Source: Actinomycetota bacterium
GTDB taxonomy: Bacteria; Actinomycetota; Aquicultoria; Aquicultorales; Aquicultoraceae
DNA: 64,000 bases
Assembly (NCBI GenBank): GCA_018333515.1
Contig: JAGXSZ010000001.1
Coordinates: 48,221-112,220, forward strand
Direction of reading: 5' to 3'
The translations under genes and the position numbers were made by a program. How positions within the stretch are numbered: the stretch's first letter is position 1; the number at the start of each line of letters is the position of its first letter. Under the pieces are notes generated by a model, which worked only from the letters and a program-made list of their open reading frames with translations, was not told where the DNA came from and did no database searches. Shown here piece by piece: positions 54,356 through 63,538 of the stretch.

Positions 54356-56014
54356 ATGATAAACGAGAGACTGGCCGAACTGATACGCGATGCGCTGCTG
54401 CGGGCTCAACGCGATGAGAGACTGCCCGCCGTGGAGATACCCCAAATCGTTCTCGAACGGCCGCGCGAGAAAGCGCACGGCGATTGGTCGACCAATATAG
54501 CGATGGTCCTCGCGGGCCAAGCCCAGATGCCCCCGCGAGCGGTGGCGCAAGTCATCGCCGAGGCACTCGGCGATGACACATCTATCAACAAAGTAGAGAT
54601 AGCCGGCGCCGGGTTTATCAACTTCTACCTGAGCAACGATTGGCTCTACGAGGTCTTGCGGGATATCGAGCGCGAGGGCGAATCGTTTGGCCATTCGACC
54701 GCGGGCCGGGGAGAACGTGTCCAGGTCGAGTTCGTCAGCGCCAACCCGGTGGGGCCGATGCATATCGGACACGGCCGCTGGGCGGCGGTCGGCGACACGC
54801 TCGCCAATGTCCTGACCGCTCGGGGCTACGATGTGGAGCGCGAGTTCTACATCAACGACTTCGGCAATCAGATGAACATCTTCGGCAAATCGGTCGCGAC
54901 AAGATACGTCCAGCTCCTCGGTCGAGACGTCCCCTTTCCCGAAGAAGGCTACCGGGGAGAATACATAAGAGACATCGCGCGGGAGATAAGCGCGGCCGAA
55001 GGAGACGCGTATCTCGATATCGCGGAGAGCGAGCGTGAATCGCTTTTCTTGGAGCGCTCCTATAAGCAGGTCCTCGAGCATTTGAAACTGACACTGGAAA
55101 AAATGGGGGTCGTCTTCGACTCCTGGTTTAGCGAGCGCGAACTCCACGCGTCGTCCGCGGTCGACAAAGCCATTGCCGGGCTGCGCGAAAGCGGTTACGT
55201 CTATGAAGAGGACGGGGCGGTCTGGTTTAAGGCGACCGCGTTCGGCGAAGAAAAAGACCGCGTGCTCATACGCGCCAACGGCGAGCCGACCTACTTCGCC
55301 GCCGATATCGCTTACCACAAAAACAAGCTCGGGCGAGGATTCGATAGACTGATAAATATCTGGGGCGCCGACCACCACGGCTATATCGGTCGCATGAAAG
55401 CGGCTGTGCGGGCGCTCGGCTACCCCGCCGACAAGTTGGAGATAATCATCGGGCAGCTCGTAAACTTAATGCGCGGCGGCGAGCCGGTGCGCATGTCGAA
55501 GCGGACCGGCGAGATGGTCACGCTCGACGAGCTTCTAGAGGAGGTCGGTCGAGACGCCGCGCGCTTCTTCTTCCTGATGCGCGGCACCGACAGCCCGCTC
55601 GACTTCGATATCGAACTGGCCAAAGAGCAATCGAATGAGAATCCCGTATATTACGTCCAATACGCGCATGCCCGCATATCGAGTATTGTGAGGTTCGCCG
55701 AGGCCGAGGAGATCGACCTATCCGGCGATATCGACTACCGGCGGCTGGAGACCGAGCCCGAGTTCGACCTTATCCGAAAACTCGCCGAGTGGCCGGAGGT
55801 GCTCGAACGCGCCGCGCGGCAGAGGGCGCTCCATCCGCTCACCGCTTACGCGCAAGAACTCGCCGCGGTCTTCCATTTCTTCTATACCAAATGCCGGGTC
55901 GTCACCGACGATAAAGCGTTGTCGACCGCGAGAATGGCCCTCTGCGACGCGACTCGGACGGTTCTGCGAGGCGTCTTGACGGTGCTCGGCGTCGCCGCGC
56001 CGGAAAGGATGTAG
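54356..56014 (+). CDS. argS: arginyl-tRNA synthetase
   Basis: 552 residues, class I. The N-terminal Add-1 domain (about 1-110) precedes VSANPVGPMHIGHGRWAAVG with the HIGH motif; the KMSKS counterpart is PVRMSKRTGEMVTLDELLEE. The C-terminal helical DALR domain (HARISSIVRFAEAEEIDL, then FYTKCRVVTDD) binds the anticodon. It is transcribed away from lysA, with which it is linked in Actinobacteria. Seven bases separate it from nfo. Confidence 0.97.
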   Translation: MINERLAELIRDALLRAQRDERLPAVEIPQIVLERPREKAHGDWSTNIAMVLAGQAQMPPRAVAQVIAEALGDDTSINKVEIAGAGFINFYLSNDWLYEVLRDIEREGESFGHSTAGRGERVQVEFVSANPVGPMHIGHGRWAAVGDTLANVLTARGYDVEREFYINDFGNQMNIFGKSVATRYVQLLGRDVPFPEEGYRGEYIRDIAREISAAEGDAYLDIAESERESLFLERSYKQVLEHLKLTLEKMGVVFDSWFSERELHASSAVDKAIAGLRESGYVYEEDGAVWFKATAFGEEKDRVLIRANGEPTYFAADIAYHKNKLGRGFDRLINIWGADHHGYIGRMKAAVRALGYPADKLEIIIGQLVNLMRGGEPVRMSKRTGEMVTLDELLEEVGRDAARFFFLMRGTDSPLDFDIELAKEQSNENPVYYVQYAHARISSIVRFAEAEEIDLSGDIDYRRLETEPEFDLIRKLAEWPEVLERAARQRALHPLTAYAQELAAVFHFFYTKCRVVTDDKALSTARMALCDATRTVLRGVLTVLGVAAPERM

Positions 56015-56021
56015 ACCTCTC

Positions 56022-56915
56022 ATGAAGCTCGGCCTGCACATCTCTATCGCCGGCTCGCTCATGTTGGCGGTAGAGCGCGCGCGCAAGCGAAATTGCGAGA
56101 CCATCCAAATCTTCGCCGGCAACCCTCGCAACTGGGGCCGCTGGAACCCCGATAAGCATGATGCGGCGGACTTTAGGGCCGCCTGCGCTCAATACGGGAT
56201 AAGCCCGGTCGTCGTCCACGCGCCATATCTGGTCAACCTCGGCGCGCCCGATGAGAAAATCTATGACCGCTCCAAGGGGGCGATCGCTAATGGTTTGCGG
56301 GTCTGCGATATAATCGGCGCGCCTTACTATGTCGTCCATACCGGCAGCTCGGTCACGTCAAGTAAGCCCGATGGAATGCGTCGTGTCGGAGTCGCTCTCG
56401 CCGAGCTTATCGCCGCGGACGACTCCGGCGTGGCGATTCTTCTGGAGAACATGGCCGGAGCCGGCTCGAGCTTGGGTGTCACCTTTGAAGAGCTTGCCGA
56501 GATAATAGAGATTGCGGGCGGCGGCGAGCGCCTCGGCATATGCTTCGACACATGTCACGCGTTCGCGGGCGGCTACGACCTCGCGACTAAGACCGGTGTG
56601 GAGGGTACCTTGCGCGCACTCGATACGACGCTCGGCATGGCGCGCGTCGGACTCATCCATGCCAACGACTCGAAATACCCGCTGGGCACGGCGCACGACC
56701 GCCACGCGGCCATCGGCGAGGGCTATATCGGAAACGCCGGTTTTGACTACCTGCTCAACCATCCGCTGCTCACCGGTAAACCGGTAATCCTGGAGACACC
56801 GCGCCAGACAGTCGCCGATGACCTTAAAAACATCTCCGTACTCCGGGATATTAAAGGCAACCGCTTGCGAAAAACGGAAAATATCCTTGATTATTCGCGT
56901 AATACCCAAATATAA
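56022..56915 (+). CDS. nfo: endonuclease IV
   Basis: 297 residues of the AP endonuclease 2 TIM barrel: LGLHISIAGSLMLAVERA, QIFAGNPRNWGRW, VVHAPYLVNLGAPD, LLENMAGAGSSLG, GICFDTCHAFAGGYDL, LIHANDSKYPLGTAHDRH and a C-terminal ILETPRQ. The zinc-binding His, Glu and Asp residues are present. It cuts DNA at abasic sites. It is probably co-transcribed with argS. Confidence 0.96.
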   Translation: MKLGLHISIAGSLMLAVERARKRNCETIQIFAGNPRNWGRWNPDKHDAADFRAACAQYGISPVVVHAPYLVNLGAPDEKIYDRSKGAIANGLRVCDIIGAPYYVVHTGSSVTSSKPDGMRRVGVALAELIAADDSGVAILLENMAGAGSSLGVTFEELAEIIEIAGGGERLGICFDTCHAFAGGYDLATKTGVEGTLRALDTTLGMARVGLIHANDSKYPLGTAHDRHAAIGEGYIGNAGFDYLLNHPLLTGKPVILETPRQTVADDLKNISVLRDIKGNRLRKTENILDYSRNTQI

Positions 56916-56916
56916 C

Positions 56917-56994
56917 TTGACACTAGTACTATTTTAGCGTCATAATGTGCTTAGCGTTGTCTTTATTGACATGTAAATAGCGCTACAATATAAT
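56917..56994 (+). promoter_or_regulatory. two tandem consensus promoters for the BlaI-type gene
   Basis: P1: TTGACA (56917-56922) and CATAAT (56941-56946), 18 bases apart. P2: TTGACA (56966-56971) and TATAAT (56989-56994), both perfect, 17 bases apart. Three TAGCG motifs (56935, 56952, 56978) lie across them. GCTACA occurs at 56982-56987 and 57014-57019 and inverted as TGTAGC at 57058-57063; TACA half-sites are what BlaI-type repressors bind. Confidence 0.75.
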
Positions 56995-57083
56995 ACAGAA
57001 CAGTTACTCGTCTGCTACATTATTAAAACAGGGGCTTCAGTACGAATATCACAACAATGTAGCTGTAATTTAGGAGGTATTGC

Positions 57084-57509
57084 GTGACAAAAAAGACAGT
57101 CCGAATCAGAAAGAACCGGGTTGGGGTAGGTTCCGGCCTGGGGGAACTTGAAGCCGACATCATGAGAGTCGTATGGCAACTCGGCGGCGCGACCGTCAAG
57201 GATGTTTTCGAAGAACTCTATCCCGACAAGCACTTAGCATACACGACCATTATGACCGTGATGAGCCGCTTGGCCAATAAGAACGTGCTCAAACAAGACC
57301 GCTCCGGCACCGCATACATGTATACGCCCAATGTAAGCCAGGAGGACATGGCCAATTCGATGATCACGCAGGTCGTCGAGAAGGTTATGGGCGGCCGGGT
57401 CGCTCCGGTTGTCTCGTTTCTGCTCGACAAAGGCGATATCGATGAGAAAGAACTCGATAGAATCAAGCAGGCTATCCGGGACAAAAAGAAAGAACTCGCG
57501 GCAAAATAG
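57084..57509 (+). CDS. BlaI/MecI/CopY-type transcriptional repressor
   Basis: 141 residues, start with AGGAGG upstream. The winged helix GLGELEADIMRVVWQLGGAT, VKDVFEELYPDKHLAYTTI and MTVMSRLANKNVLKQDRSGT is typical of BlaI, with the C-terminal helical dimer part (MITQVVEKVMGGRVAPVVSF). In staphylococci such proteins repress beta-lactamase genes until cleaved by BlaR1. Neither blaR1 nor a beta-lactamase gene is adjacent, so its targets are elsewhere or it is only autoregulatory. Two strong promoters and a strong terminator make it a single-gene unit. Confidence 0.92.
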   Translation: MTKKTVRIRKNRVGVGSGLGELEADIMRVVWQLGGATVKDVFEELYPDKHLAYTTIMTVMSRLANKNVLKQDRSGTAYMYTPNVSQEDMANSMITQVVEKVMGGRVAPVVSFLLDKGDIDEKELDRIKQAIRDKKKELAAK

Positions 57510-57531
57510 TCCGACAAGACTTTCGATAGAA

Positions 57532-57570
57532 TTAAAAAGCCGTGCTCTCTGAGAGAGCACGGCTTTTTAA
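57532..57570. terminator. strong bidirectional Rho-independent terminator
   Basis: A perfect 18-base inverted repeat, arms 57532-57549 and 57553-57570, around a three-base TGA loop. The GC stem (GCCGTGCTCTC) ends in five As on one side and five Ts on the other, so it works on both strands: for the BlaI-type gene and for rlmH. Confidence 0.95.
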
Positions 57571-57634
57571 TTTTGTAATTTTGGGGTCAGGTCTTTAATT
57601 TTTAGCCTCCATCCAAGAGCACGGCGTTTTAGTT

Positions 57635-58102
57635 TTAATAATGATACGGTTCGCCCCTGATTATCTTGAACGACCGGTAGAGCTGCTCAAGAAGTAACAC
57701 CCGTGCGAGTTGGTGCGTATAGGTGAGTTTGGAGATCGAAAAGCGCATGTCCGCCGCTTTGAGGATTTCCTCAGCAAGGCCGAGTGGGCCGCCGATAATA
57801 AACGCCATGCTGCTGGTGCCCCCGACCATCAGCATCTCTATCCTATGCGCCAGCCCGGGCGAAGAAAGCTCTTCTCCCCCGCGATCCAAGGCGACGGTAA
57901 ACCACGAACCGGAGAGCTGCTTGCGAATTTTAGCCGCTTCGCGCTCTTTTACCTCGCTCTCGGACAACTGCCCGATATCCTCTTCGGGCAACTCGACGAC
58001 TTCGATTTTCGCGAACCGGGAAAGCCGGGTCTTGTAGTCGTCGATGCCCTCCCTTAAATAGCGCTCTTTTATTTTACCTATAACGATGACCTTTATCCGC
58101 AC
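57635..58102 (-). CDS. rlmH: 23S rRNA (pseudouridine1915-N3)-methyltransferase
   Basis: 155 residues, the full SPOUT-fold length: IKVIVIGKIKERYLREGIDD, FIIGGPLGLAEEILKAAD, KLTYTHQLARVLLLEQLYRS and FKIIRGEPYHY. It methylates Psi1915 in helix 69 of assembled ribosomes. It lies ten bases after htrA, and a terminator follows about 65 bases on. Confidence 0.96.
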   Translation of the reverse strand: MRIKVIVIGKIKERYLREGIDDYKTRLSRFAKIEVVELPEEDIGQLSESEVKEREAAKIRKQLSGSWFTVALDRGGEELSSPGLAHRIEMLMVGGTSSMAFIIGGPLGLAEEILKAADMRFSISKLTYTHQLARVLLLEQLYRSFKIIRGEPYHY

Positions 58103-58112
58103 CGTCGCCCCG

Positions 58113-59366
58113 CTACCGCTTCGGTTTCTCGACGAGGGTAAGCTCTACCGTTTTCTTGTCTTTACCCCGGTAGTAGGTCAGCTCTATCTTATCGCCGACT
58201 TTCTTCTGCCTGATTAAGACGAGCAACTCGTCCATCGTCTCGATCTTCTCGCCGTCTATCGCGGTTATGACGTCGTTCTTCTTCAAGCCTGCTTTTTCAG
58301 CCGGGGTCCCCTTGAGCACGTCGAGGACGATAGCGCCATTTGAGACCGCGAGTTCAGAGGTGTCGACGAGCACGTCATCGATGTTGCTCCCCTGGATACC
58401 CATATACGGGTGGCTCGCCTTGCCTTTTTCGATTAGTTGGTCGGCGACATTCCGCACGGTCTCCGAAGGTATGGCAAAACCGACGCCCTCGGTCACGCCG
58501 CTGCTCGATATGATGAGCGTGTTTATGCCGATGACCCTACCCTTGGCATCGCTGAGCGCACCACCGCTGTTTCCGGGGTTTATCGGCGCGTCGGTCTGGA
58601 TAAGGTCGGTATATGTCGTGACTTCATTCCCGCGCGAATCAGGGATGCTCACGGTCCTGTTCAGGGCGCTGATAATGCCGGACGTTACGGTGTGCTCGAA
58701 TCCGAACGGGCTGCCGATGGCGACGGCAATCTCTCCTACCTGCAAGTCTTTGGTCGAGCCAAACTCGGCAGCCGGAAGTCCTTTCCGCTTTATTTTTATT
58801 ACGGCGAGGTCCGTCTCCCGATCGGCACCGACTAGGGTCCCTTTTATCTCATCGGTGCCGACAGTGACGAATATATCCTTCGCGCCCGAAACGACATGGT
58901 TATTGGTCAAAATGTATCCGTCTTCCCTATAGATGACGCCCGAGCCCGCACCGCTGACGACATCGGGATGGAACGGCTCCTCTATGGATTGACGTACGTT
59001 GATATTTACTATCGACGGCCGGAGTTTCTTCGCGACCGCCGTTACCGGCGAAACCGCTCCCTTATCGACGGCTATAATCTCAGTTGCGCCATTGCCGGAT
59101 ATGCCCGACCCCCCGCCAAAGACAGCCGCAGGCGAGCTTCCGTACATATACGGCACCAGATATGTCGCGACCACCCCGCCGACTATGGCACTGACAAACG
59201 CCAGCGCGATGATTAAGGCGGAGATATTGCGCTTGCCGTCGCCGCGGAATCGACTCTCCGCGGTCTTAGGCGAACTCTGCGACGGAGCCGAGCCAACCTC
59301 TAAAGGCTCGGATAGCCCTTCCCGTACCTCGACCTCTTTTTCCTCGAAATCTCTTCGCTCTTCCAT
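58113..59366 (-). CDS. HtrA/DegP-family serine protease with PDZ domain
   Basis: 417 residues. The ATG at 59364-59366 is chosen, with GGAAAGG upstream. A charged cytoplasmic N-terminus precedes one membrane helix (ALIIALAFVSAIVGGVVATY), then the trypsin-like domain with His in ILTNNHVVSGAK, Asp in RETDLAVIKI and Ser in INPGNSGGALSDAKG. One PDZ domain follows (VLDVLKGTPAEKAGLKKNDV). It degrades misfolded proteins outside the membrane. A TATAAT-type promoter lies about 136 bases upstream. An envelope-stress role fits. Confidence 0.95.
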   Translation of the reverse strand: MEERRDFEEKEVEVREGLSEPLEVGSAPSQSSPKTAESRFRGDGKRNISALIIALAFVSAIVGGVVATYLVPYMYGSSPAAVFGGGSGISGNGATEIIAVDKGAVSPVTAVAKKLRPSIVNINVRQSIEEPFHPDVVSGAGSGVIYREDGYILTNNHVVSGAKDIFVTVGTDEIKGTLVGADRETDLAVIKIKRKGLPAAEFGSTKDLQVGEIAVAIGSPFGFEHTVTSGIISALNRTVSIPDSRGNEVTTYTDLIQTDAPINPGNSGGALSDAKGRVIGINTLIISSSGVTEGVGFAIPSETVRNVADQLIEKGKASHPYMGIQGSNIDDVLVDTSELAVSNGAIVLDVLKGTPAEKAGLKKNDVITAIDGEKIETMDELLVLIRQKKVGDKIELTYYRGKDKKTVELTLVEKPKR

Positions 59367-59501
59367 CTCCGCATCCTTTCCGACAATCACCGACGACCAC
59401 GTCTACGGCGCTAAATGACCGGCCACATTACCCTTGGCTACCGTCAACAGCGACTCGACACGCGCTCGTCGGGTAATGATCTTTTAAGCCTGTACTAAAC
59501 A

Positions 59502-59531
59502 ATTATAGTAAAACCGTCCCCATAATGACAG
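59502..59531 (-). promoter_or_regulatory. promoter for htrA
   Basis: CTGTCA (59526-59531) and TATAAT (59502-59507) on the minus strand, 18 bases apart. The leader would be about 130 bases long. The remaining intergenic sequence (59367-59757) shows no coding frame or other recognised feature. Confidence 0.5.
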
Positions 59532-59757
59532 TATCCAAATAAACCCGCACACGACAAAAGACTTAGTTCTCGAGTCTACGCGAGCCTTCTTTGGGTAGTT
59601 GTCTTACGCGTCTATGTCTCTATAGCTTTTCCCCAATCGATGCGTGTTAATAACAGCGCGGCGGAAATCATTAATCGATTGCCATGCATGCAAGCTTTGC
59701 GGAAAAGGGCTTTGCGGTATCGTTGCCGGGGCTTTCTTCGGTCAAAACGTTTACGAA

Positions 59758-60420
59758 TCAACTCTCCGCGAGACGGCTTCTGAGGTGCGACTCGATCTTG
59801 CGCTTAATGCGCTGGAGCGCGTTGTCGATCGACTTGACATGCCGGTCTAGGTCGTCGGCTATCTCCTGATACGACCGCCCGTCGATGTAGAGCTTGAGCA
59901 CCTTCGCCTCTAACTCGCTGAGTATCCTGCTAAAACTAGACCTCATGCTCTGCATCTCCTCGCCGCTGATGATCAAATCGATAGGGTCGGTAATTTCTTC
60001 GCCGCAGAGCAGGTCGGCTAAGAGCCGGTCCGATTCATCCTCGAAGTAGACCGGCCGGTTGAGCGAGACATAAGAATTGAGCGGGATATGTTTCTGGCGC
60101 GTCGCCGTCTTTATGGCGGTGATTATCTGCCGGGTTATGCACAATTCGGCAAAGGCCCGGAACGACGCTTGTCTATCGTCTCGATAATCTCTGATGGCCT
60201 TGTAGAGACCGATCATCCCTTCCTGCACGAGGTCGTCCCAGTCGGCGCCGATAAGAAAATAGGCGCGCGCCTTTATCTTGACGAAGTTTTTATATTTGTG
60301 GAGCAAATGCTCGAGAGCGGCGTCATTGCCTTCGCGCGCCGCAACGACAAGTTGCGGGTCGGAAAGTGTCTCGAAAAATATCGCCGGATGGTGCCGAGAT
60401 GGTTCCGTTTGTACTTGCAC
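59758..60420 (-). CDS. sigH: SigH (Spo0H)-family RNA polymerase sigma factor
   Basis: 220 residues, GTG start with AAGGAGAG upstream. Region 2 (AALEHLLHKYKNFVKIKARA, DDLVQEGMIGLYKAIRDYRD, SFRAFAELCITRQIITAIKT) and region 4 (ILSELEAKVLKLYIDGRSYQ, EIADDLDRHVKSIDNALQRI) match Spo0H, with RQKHIPLNSYVSL as the usual linker. In Bacillus it controls early sporulation, competence and stationary phase; outside spore formers its role is open. The neighbouring yacP, rlmB, cysS and gltX genes give the order seen in Firmicutes. Confidence 0.92.
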   Translation of the reverse strand: MQVQTEPSRHHPAIFFETLSDPQLVVAAREGNDAALEHLLHKYKNFVKIKARAYFLIGADWDDLVQEGMIGLYKAIRDYRDDRQASFRAFAELCITRQIITAIKTATRQKHIPLNSYVSLNRPVYFEDESDRLLADLLCGEEITDPIDLIISGEEMQSMRSSFSRILSELEAKVLKLYIDGRSYQEIADDLDRHVKSIDNALQRIKRKIESHLRSRLAES

Positions 60421-60532
60421 TGCCTGCTCTCCTTTTGTCTACGATGAAATGCAAGTCGGCTCATCCCGCATGCCCTCGGTTGCCCAGGGCTGTTGTCGCT
60501 CTCGTGATGCGGATGATCGATAACGAATTTTT

Positions 60533-60561
60533 ATTATAGACATCATACCGCTTTACGTCAA
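60533..60561 (-). promoter_or_regulatory. sigma-A promoter for sigH
   Basis: TTGACG (60556-60561) and a perfect TATAAT (60533-60538) on the minus strand, 17 bases apart, with a leader of about 105 bases before the sigH GTG. sigH therefore has its own promoter, separate from the yacP operon. Confidence 0.75.
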
Positions 60562-60620
60562 GAACGTCAGGGTAAGACATTCGAGTAATCGTCGATACTT
60601 GCCGGACTATTTAAGGGTGC

Positions 60621-61127
60621 CTAGTCATCACCCATTACGATTTGCTCCAGCGCGCGTCGAATAGCGCCGTCGATGCGCTCTTCTAGCTGGAAGCGCGCGC
60701 GTTTAGTTGTTTTTTCCTCGATATCGCGGGCGGTCGACTCGAATTCGGCGACCAGCTCCCGACTGCTCTTTCGCAACACGCCGTTTCGAAAAATAACTTT
60801 TTGCTGACTGTAGTCGGAGGTGGCGACAATCACATCTCCCTCAAAGGTAAGCTGCGCCGCCATCCTCTCGATCATAGAGTCGGCGGTCTCGCCGGCCCTG
60901 GTAAACCAGACGTCGATTCCGAGAATTCGTGTGTTCGCGCGCCCGCGCGCGTTCGTTTTCGCCGCGTCGAAGACGAGGACTACCTCGTAGCCGCGGAGCG
61001 CTTTGAGCGTCGCGAGGTCCTCGATAAGCTTGACGCGGGCGAGTTCGAGGTCGCTATCGCGCCACTTGTTATAACGGTCGGTCGCATATATCAGATTATA
61101 TCCATCCACGATAAGAAGTTTTTTCAT
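60621..61127 (-). CDS. NYN-domain RNase-like protein (YacP/Rae1 type)
   Basis: 168 residues: KLLIVDGYNLIYATDRYNK, YEVVLVFDAAKTNARG, GIDVWFTRAGETADSMIER and VIVATSDYSQQKVIFRNGV. The Asp residues of the PIN-like active site are present. In Bacillus the homologue Rae1 cuts mRNA in the ribosomal A site. Its ATG overlaps the rlmB stop by four bases. Confidence 0.92.
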   Translation of the reverse strand: MKKLLIVDGYNLIYATDRYNKWRDSDLELARVKLIEDLATLKALRGYEVVLVFDAAKTNARGRANTRILGIDVWFTRAGETADSMIERMAAQLTFEGDVIVATSDYSQQKVIFRNGVLRKSSRELVAEFESTARDIEEKTTKRARFQLEERIDGAIRRALEQIVMGDD

Positions 61128-61921
61128 AAAAATACCTTGCCCGACGCTTCCGGCTCCCCCGAGACCCGCCTCTGGCGCAGCGCCTCGTAGAGCAAGACCG
61201 CGCCGGCGACACTGACATTGAGCGATGAGATCTCACCCCTCATCGGAATCGCCGCCAAAAAATCACATTTCTCCGCGACGAGACGCGACAAGCCGCCGCC
61301 CTCACTGCCGAGAACCACCACGAGCGGCATGTTAAAGTCGATATCATAATAGGCGCGCCCGGCTTTCTCGCTCGCGCCCACGACCCAAAAGCCCATCTCT
61401 TTCAATTCATCTATCGCGTAGGAAAGGTTGCTTACCTGGGTAATATCGACATAAGCCGTTGCCCCCGCCGAGGCCTTGTGGACAGCCGCGGTGACCGGCG
61501 CCGAACGTCGCTTGGTGACGACCACCCCCGCCGCTCCGGTCGCGTCGGCGCTTCTTATAAGCGCGCCGAAATTCTGCGGGTCGGTCACGCCGTCGAGAAG
61601 TAAGACGACCGGTTTAGCCGTAATATCCAACCGCGAGCAGAATTCAGAGAAGGGTAGGTATTCGTAGGCCGAGATATACGCTATTACGCCCTGATGGACC
61701 CGCGAGCCCGCTATGTCGTCGAGCCTATCCTTATCGACCGTATCGATGCGAACGCCCTGCTTTCTCGCCAGGGCTTCTATTTTGTCTAAAATATCTGTCG
61801 ACTTCGACTCTTTTGCGATGAGTATCTTCTCGACGCGCCCGGCGCTTCGCAAGAGTTCATAGACAGTACGCCTGCCTTCTACCGTCTCCAAACCAATTCC
61901 ACCTAAGCCTTTAACTTCCAT
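61124..61921 (-). CDS. rlmB: 23S rRNA (guanosine2251-2'-O)-methyltransferase RlmB (TrmH/SpoU family)
   Basis: 265 residues from an ATG that overlaps cysS; a TTG ten codons later, with AGGTGGA upstream, is an equally likely start. The N-terminal substrate-binding domain (ETVEGRRTVYELLRSAGRVE) is followed by the knotted SPOUT domain: LLLDGVTDPQNFGALIRSAD, LVVVLGSEGGGLSRLVAEKC and ISSLNVSVAGAVLLYEALRQ, the three SpoU motifs. It methylates G2251 in the peptidyl transferase centre. Confidence 0.94.
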   Translation of the reverse strand: MEVKGLGGIGLETVEGRRTVYELLRSAGRVEKILIAKESKSTDILDKIEALARKQGVRIDTVDKDRLDDIAGSRVHQGVIAYISAYEYLPFSEFCSRLDITAKPVVLLLDGVTDPQNFGALIRSADATGAAGVVVTKRRSAPVTAAVHKASAGATAYVDITQVSNLSYAIDELKEMGFWVVGASEKAGRAYYDIDFNMPLVVVLGSEGGGLSRLVAEKCDFLAAIPMRGEISSLNVSVAGAVLLYEALRQRRVSGEPEASGKVFL

Positions 61922-63411
61922 CTAAAGCCGAGCGGCGTATCTTCGATCTCGATACCCGCGGCCGCCAGACCGTCTCTTATCTTATCAGCGAGCGCCCAGT
62001 CTTTGCCGTTGCGCGCATCTACCCGCCGCTCCAATATCTTGTCGAGCAGCTCCGCTTTGCTCGCCCCATCGACTGCGCTTACAAAAACTTCCGAAGCCAG
62101 CCGGTAGAGATCATCGGGAAGCTTATCCGCCAAGTCGCCCGCTTCGGGCAACCCCAAATCGAGCCCGACCGCACCGGATAGGGCTACCAGAAGCGCGTCG
62201 GCTTTCTCAAGCAGCTCCCGGGCGTCCAAGGTCATCTCACCATACGCTTCGATAAAGGTATTTACCTCTTTTACGAAGTCGAAGAGGGCCGCTATCGCGG
62301 CCGCACTGTTAAAGTCATCATCCATCGACTCGATAAACTTCTCCCGCGCACCCTTCAAGCCTGCGCTTAGGCCATCCATCAGCGCTCTCTTCTCGCCTAG
62401 CACGGTCACCGACGGCGCCTCCAGCGCTTGACGGATACGCCGCCTGGCATTGAGAAACCGCTCGTAAGCCGCCTCGGCCTCGACCAGCTTGTCGGGGCTG
62501 AAATCTATCGGGCTCCGATAATGCGTGCCTAGCGCGAGCAAGCGCAAGACATTCGCGTTCGTCCCTTGCAGCAGCTCGCGCACTAAAACGATATTGCCGA
62601 CCGATTTAGCCATCTTCTCGTCGCCGATATTGACCATGCCGCCGTGGAGCCAATACTTGGCGAATGGTTGGCCGGTATAGCTCTCGGTTTGAGCGACCTC
62701 GTTCTCATGGTGCGGAAAGATAAGGTCCCTCCCGCCGCCGTGTATGTCGAAGTTGACGCCCAGGTACTTCACGGACATCGCGGTACACTCTATGTGCCAG
62801 CCCGGTCGACCCTGTCCCCAGGGACTATCCCACGCCGGCTCGCCCGGTTTCGCCGCTTTCCACAGCGCGAAATCCATAGGATGACGCTTCCTCGGGTCGA
62901 TTTCCACCCGCTCGCCGGCTCTCATATCATCGAGCGACCGGTGCGACAATTTCCCGTATTCGGCGGCGCTCGCTATCTCGAAGTAGACGTCCCCGTCGAC
63001 CGCGTATGCGTGGCCTTTTTCTATAAGCCGCTCGATTATCGCTATCATCTCGCCGATATGCTCGGTCGCTTTCGGCTCCAAGGTCGGCTCGGCCAGACCC
63101 ATGCTCTTGACATCTTCCCAGTAGCCCTCGATGAATCGCTCGGCTAATTCCCCGGGGGAGACCCCCTCCTCACGCGCCTTATTTATTATCTTGTCGTCCA
63201 CATCGGTCAGATTGCGAACATATGTGACATCATACCCCTTATATCTAAGATAGCGATAGATAATGTCGAAAGAGAGGTACGTCCGCGCGTTTCCGACATG
63301 GATGAAATTGTACACCGTCGGGCCGCAGATATACATGCCGACCTTGCCCGCGTCGCGCGGCACGAAATCTTCTTTCTTCCGGGTCATCGTGTTAAAGACT
63401 TTAAGCGACAT
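61903..63411 (-). CDS. cysS: cysteinyl-tRNA synthetase
   Basis: 502 residues. [20 protein letters not shown] holds the first zinc Cys and the HIGH counterpart; [15 protein letters not shown] and [13 protein letters not shown] supply the other zinc ligands, and [13 protein letters not shown] is the KMSKS loop. The C-terminal anticodon-binding domain extends to FRWKLKA, about 35 residues longer than the E. coli form. It charges tRNA-Cys. It is followed by rlmB with a short overlap. Confidence 0.97.
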   Translation of the reverse strand: MSLKVFNTMTRKKEDFVPRDAGKVGMYICGPTVYNFIHVGNARTYLSFDIIYRYLRYKGYDVTYVRNLTDVDDKIINKAREEGVSPGELAERFIEGYWEDVKSMGLAEPTLEPKATEHIGEMIAIIERLIEKGHAYAVDGDVYFEIASAAEYGKLSHRSLDDMRAGERVEIDPRKRHPMDFALWKAAKPGEPAWDSPWGQGRPGWHIECTAMSVKYLGVNFDIHGGGRDLIFPHHENEVAQTESYTGQPFAKYWLHGGMVNIGDEKMAKSVGNIVLVRELLQGTNANVLRLLALGTHYRSPIDFSPDKLVEAEAAYERFLNARRRIRQALEAPSVTVLGEKRALMDGLSAGLKGAREKFIESMDDDFNSAAAIAALFDFVKEVNTFIEAYGEMTLDARELLEKADALLVALSGAVGLDLGLPEAGDLADKLPDDLYRLASEVFVSAVDGASKAELLDKILERRVDARNGKDWALADKIRDGLAAAGIEIEDTPLGFRWKLKA

Positions 63412-63538
63412 TATCTATCGACACCACCTGATTGATTTTCGTTCTGTTCATTATTGACACAACACGGCATAATATCGAACCGGCAAACGATAACACGCCT
63501 CTCATTTTTGGCTCAACGATTACTCTCATTTAGGCCTG

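Noticed and set aside
54302..55378. 358-codon open frame on the minus strand opposite argS
   Set aside because: It lies wholly antisense to argS, which has all class I motifs, and the product matches no family. GC-rich codon bias creates such antisense frames.
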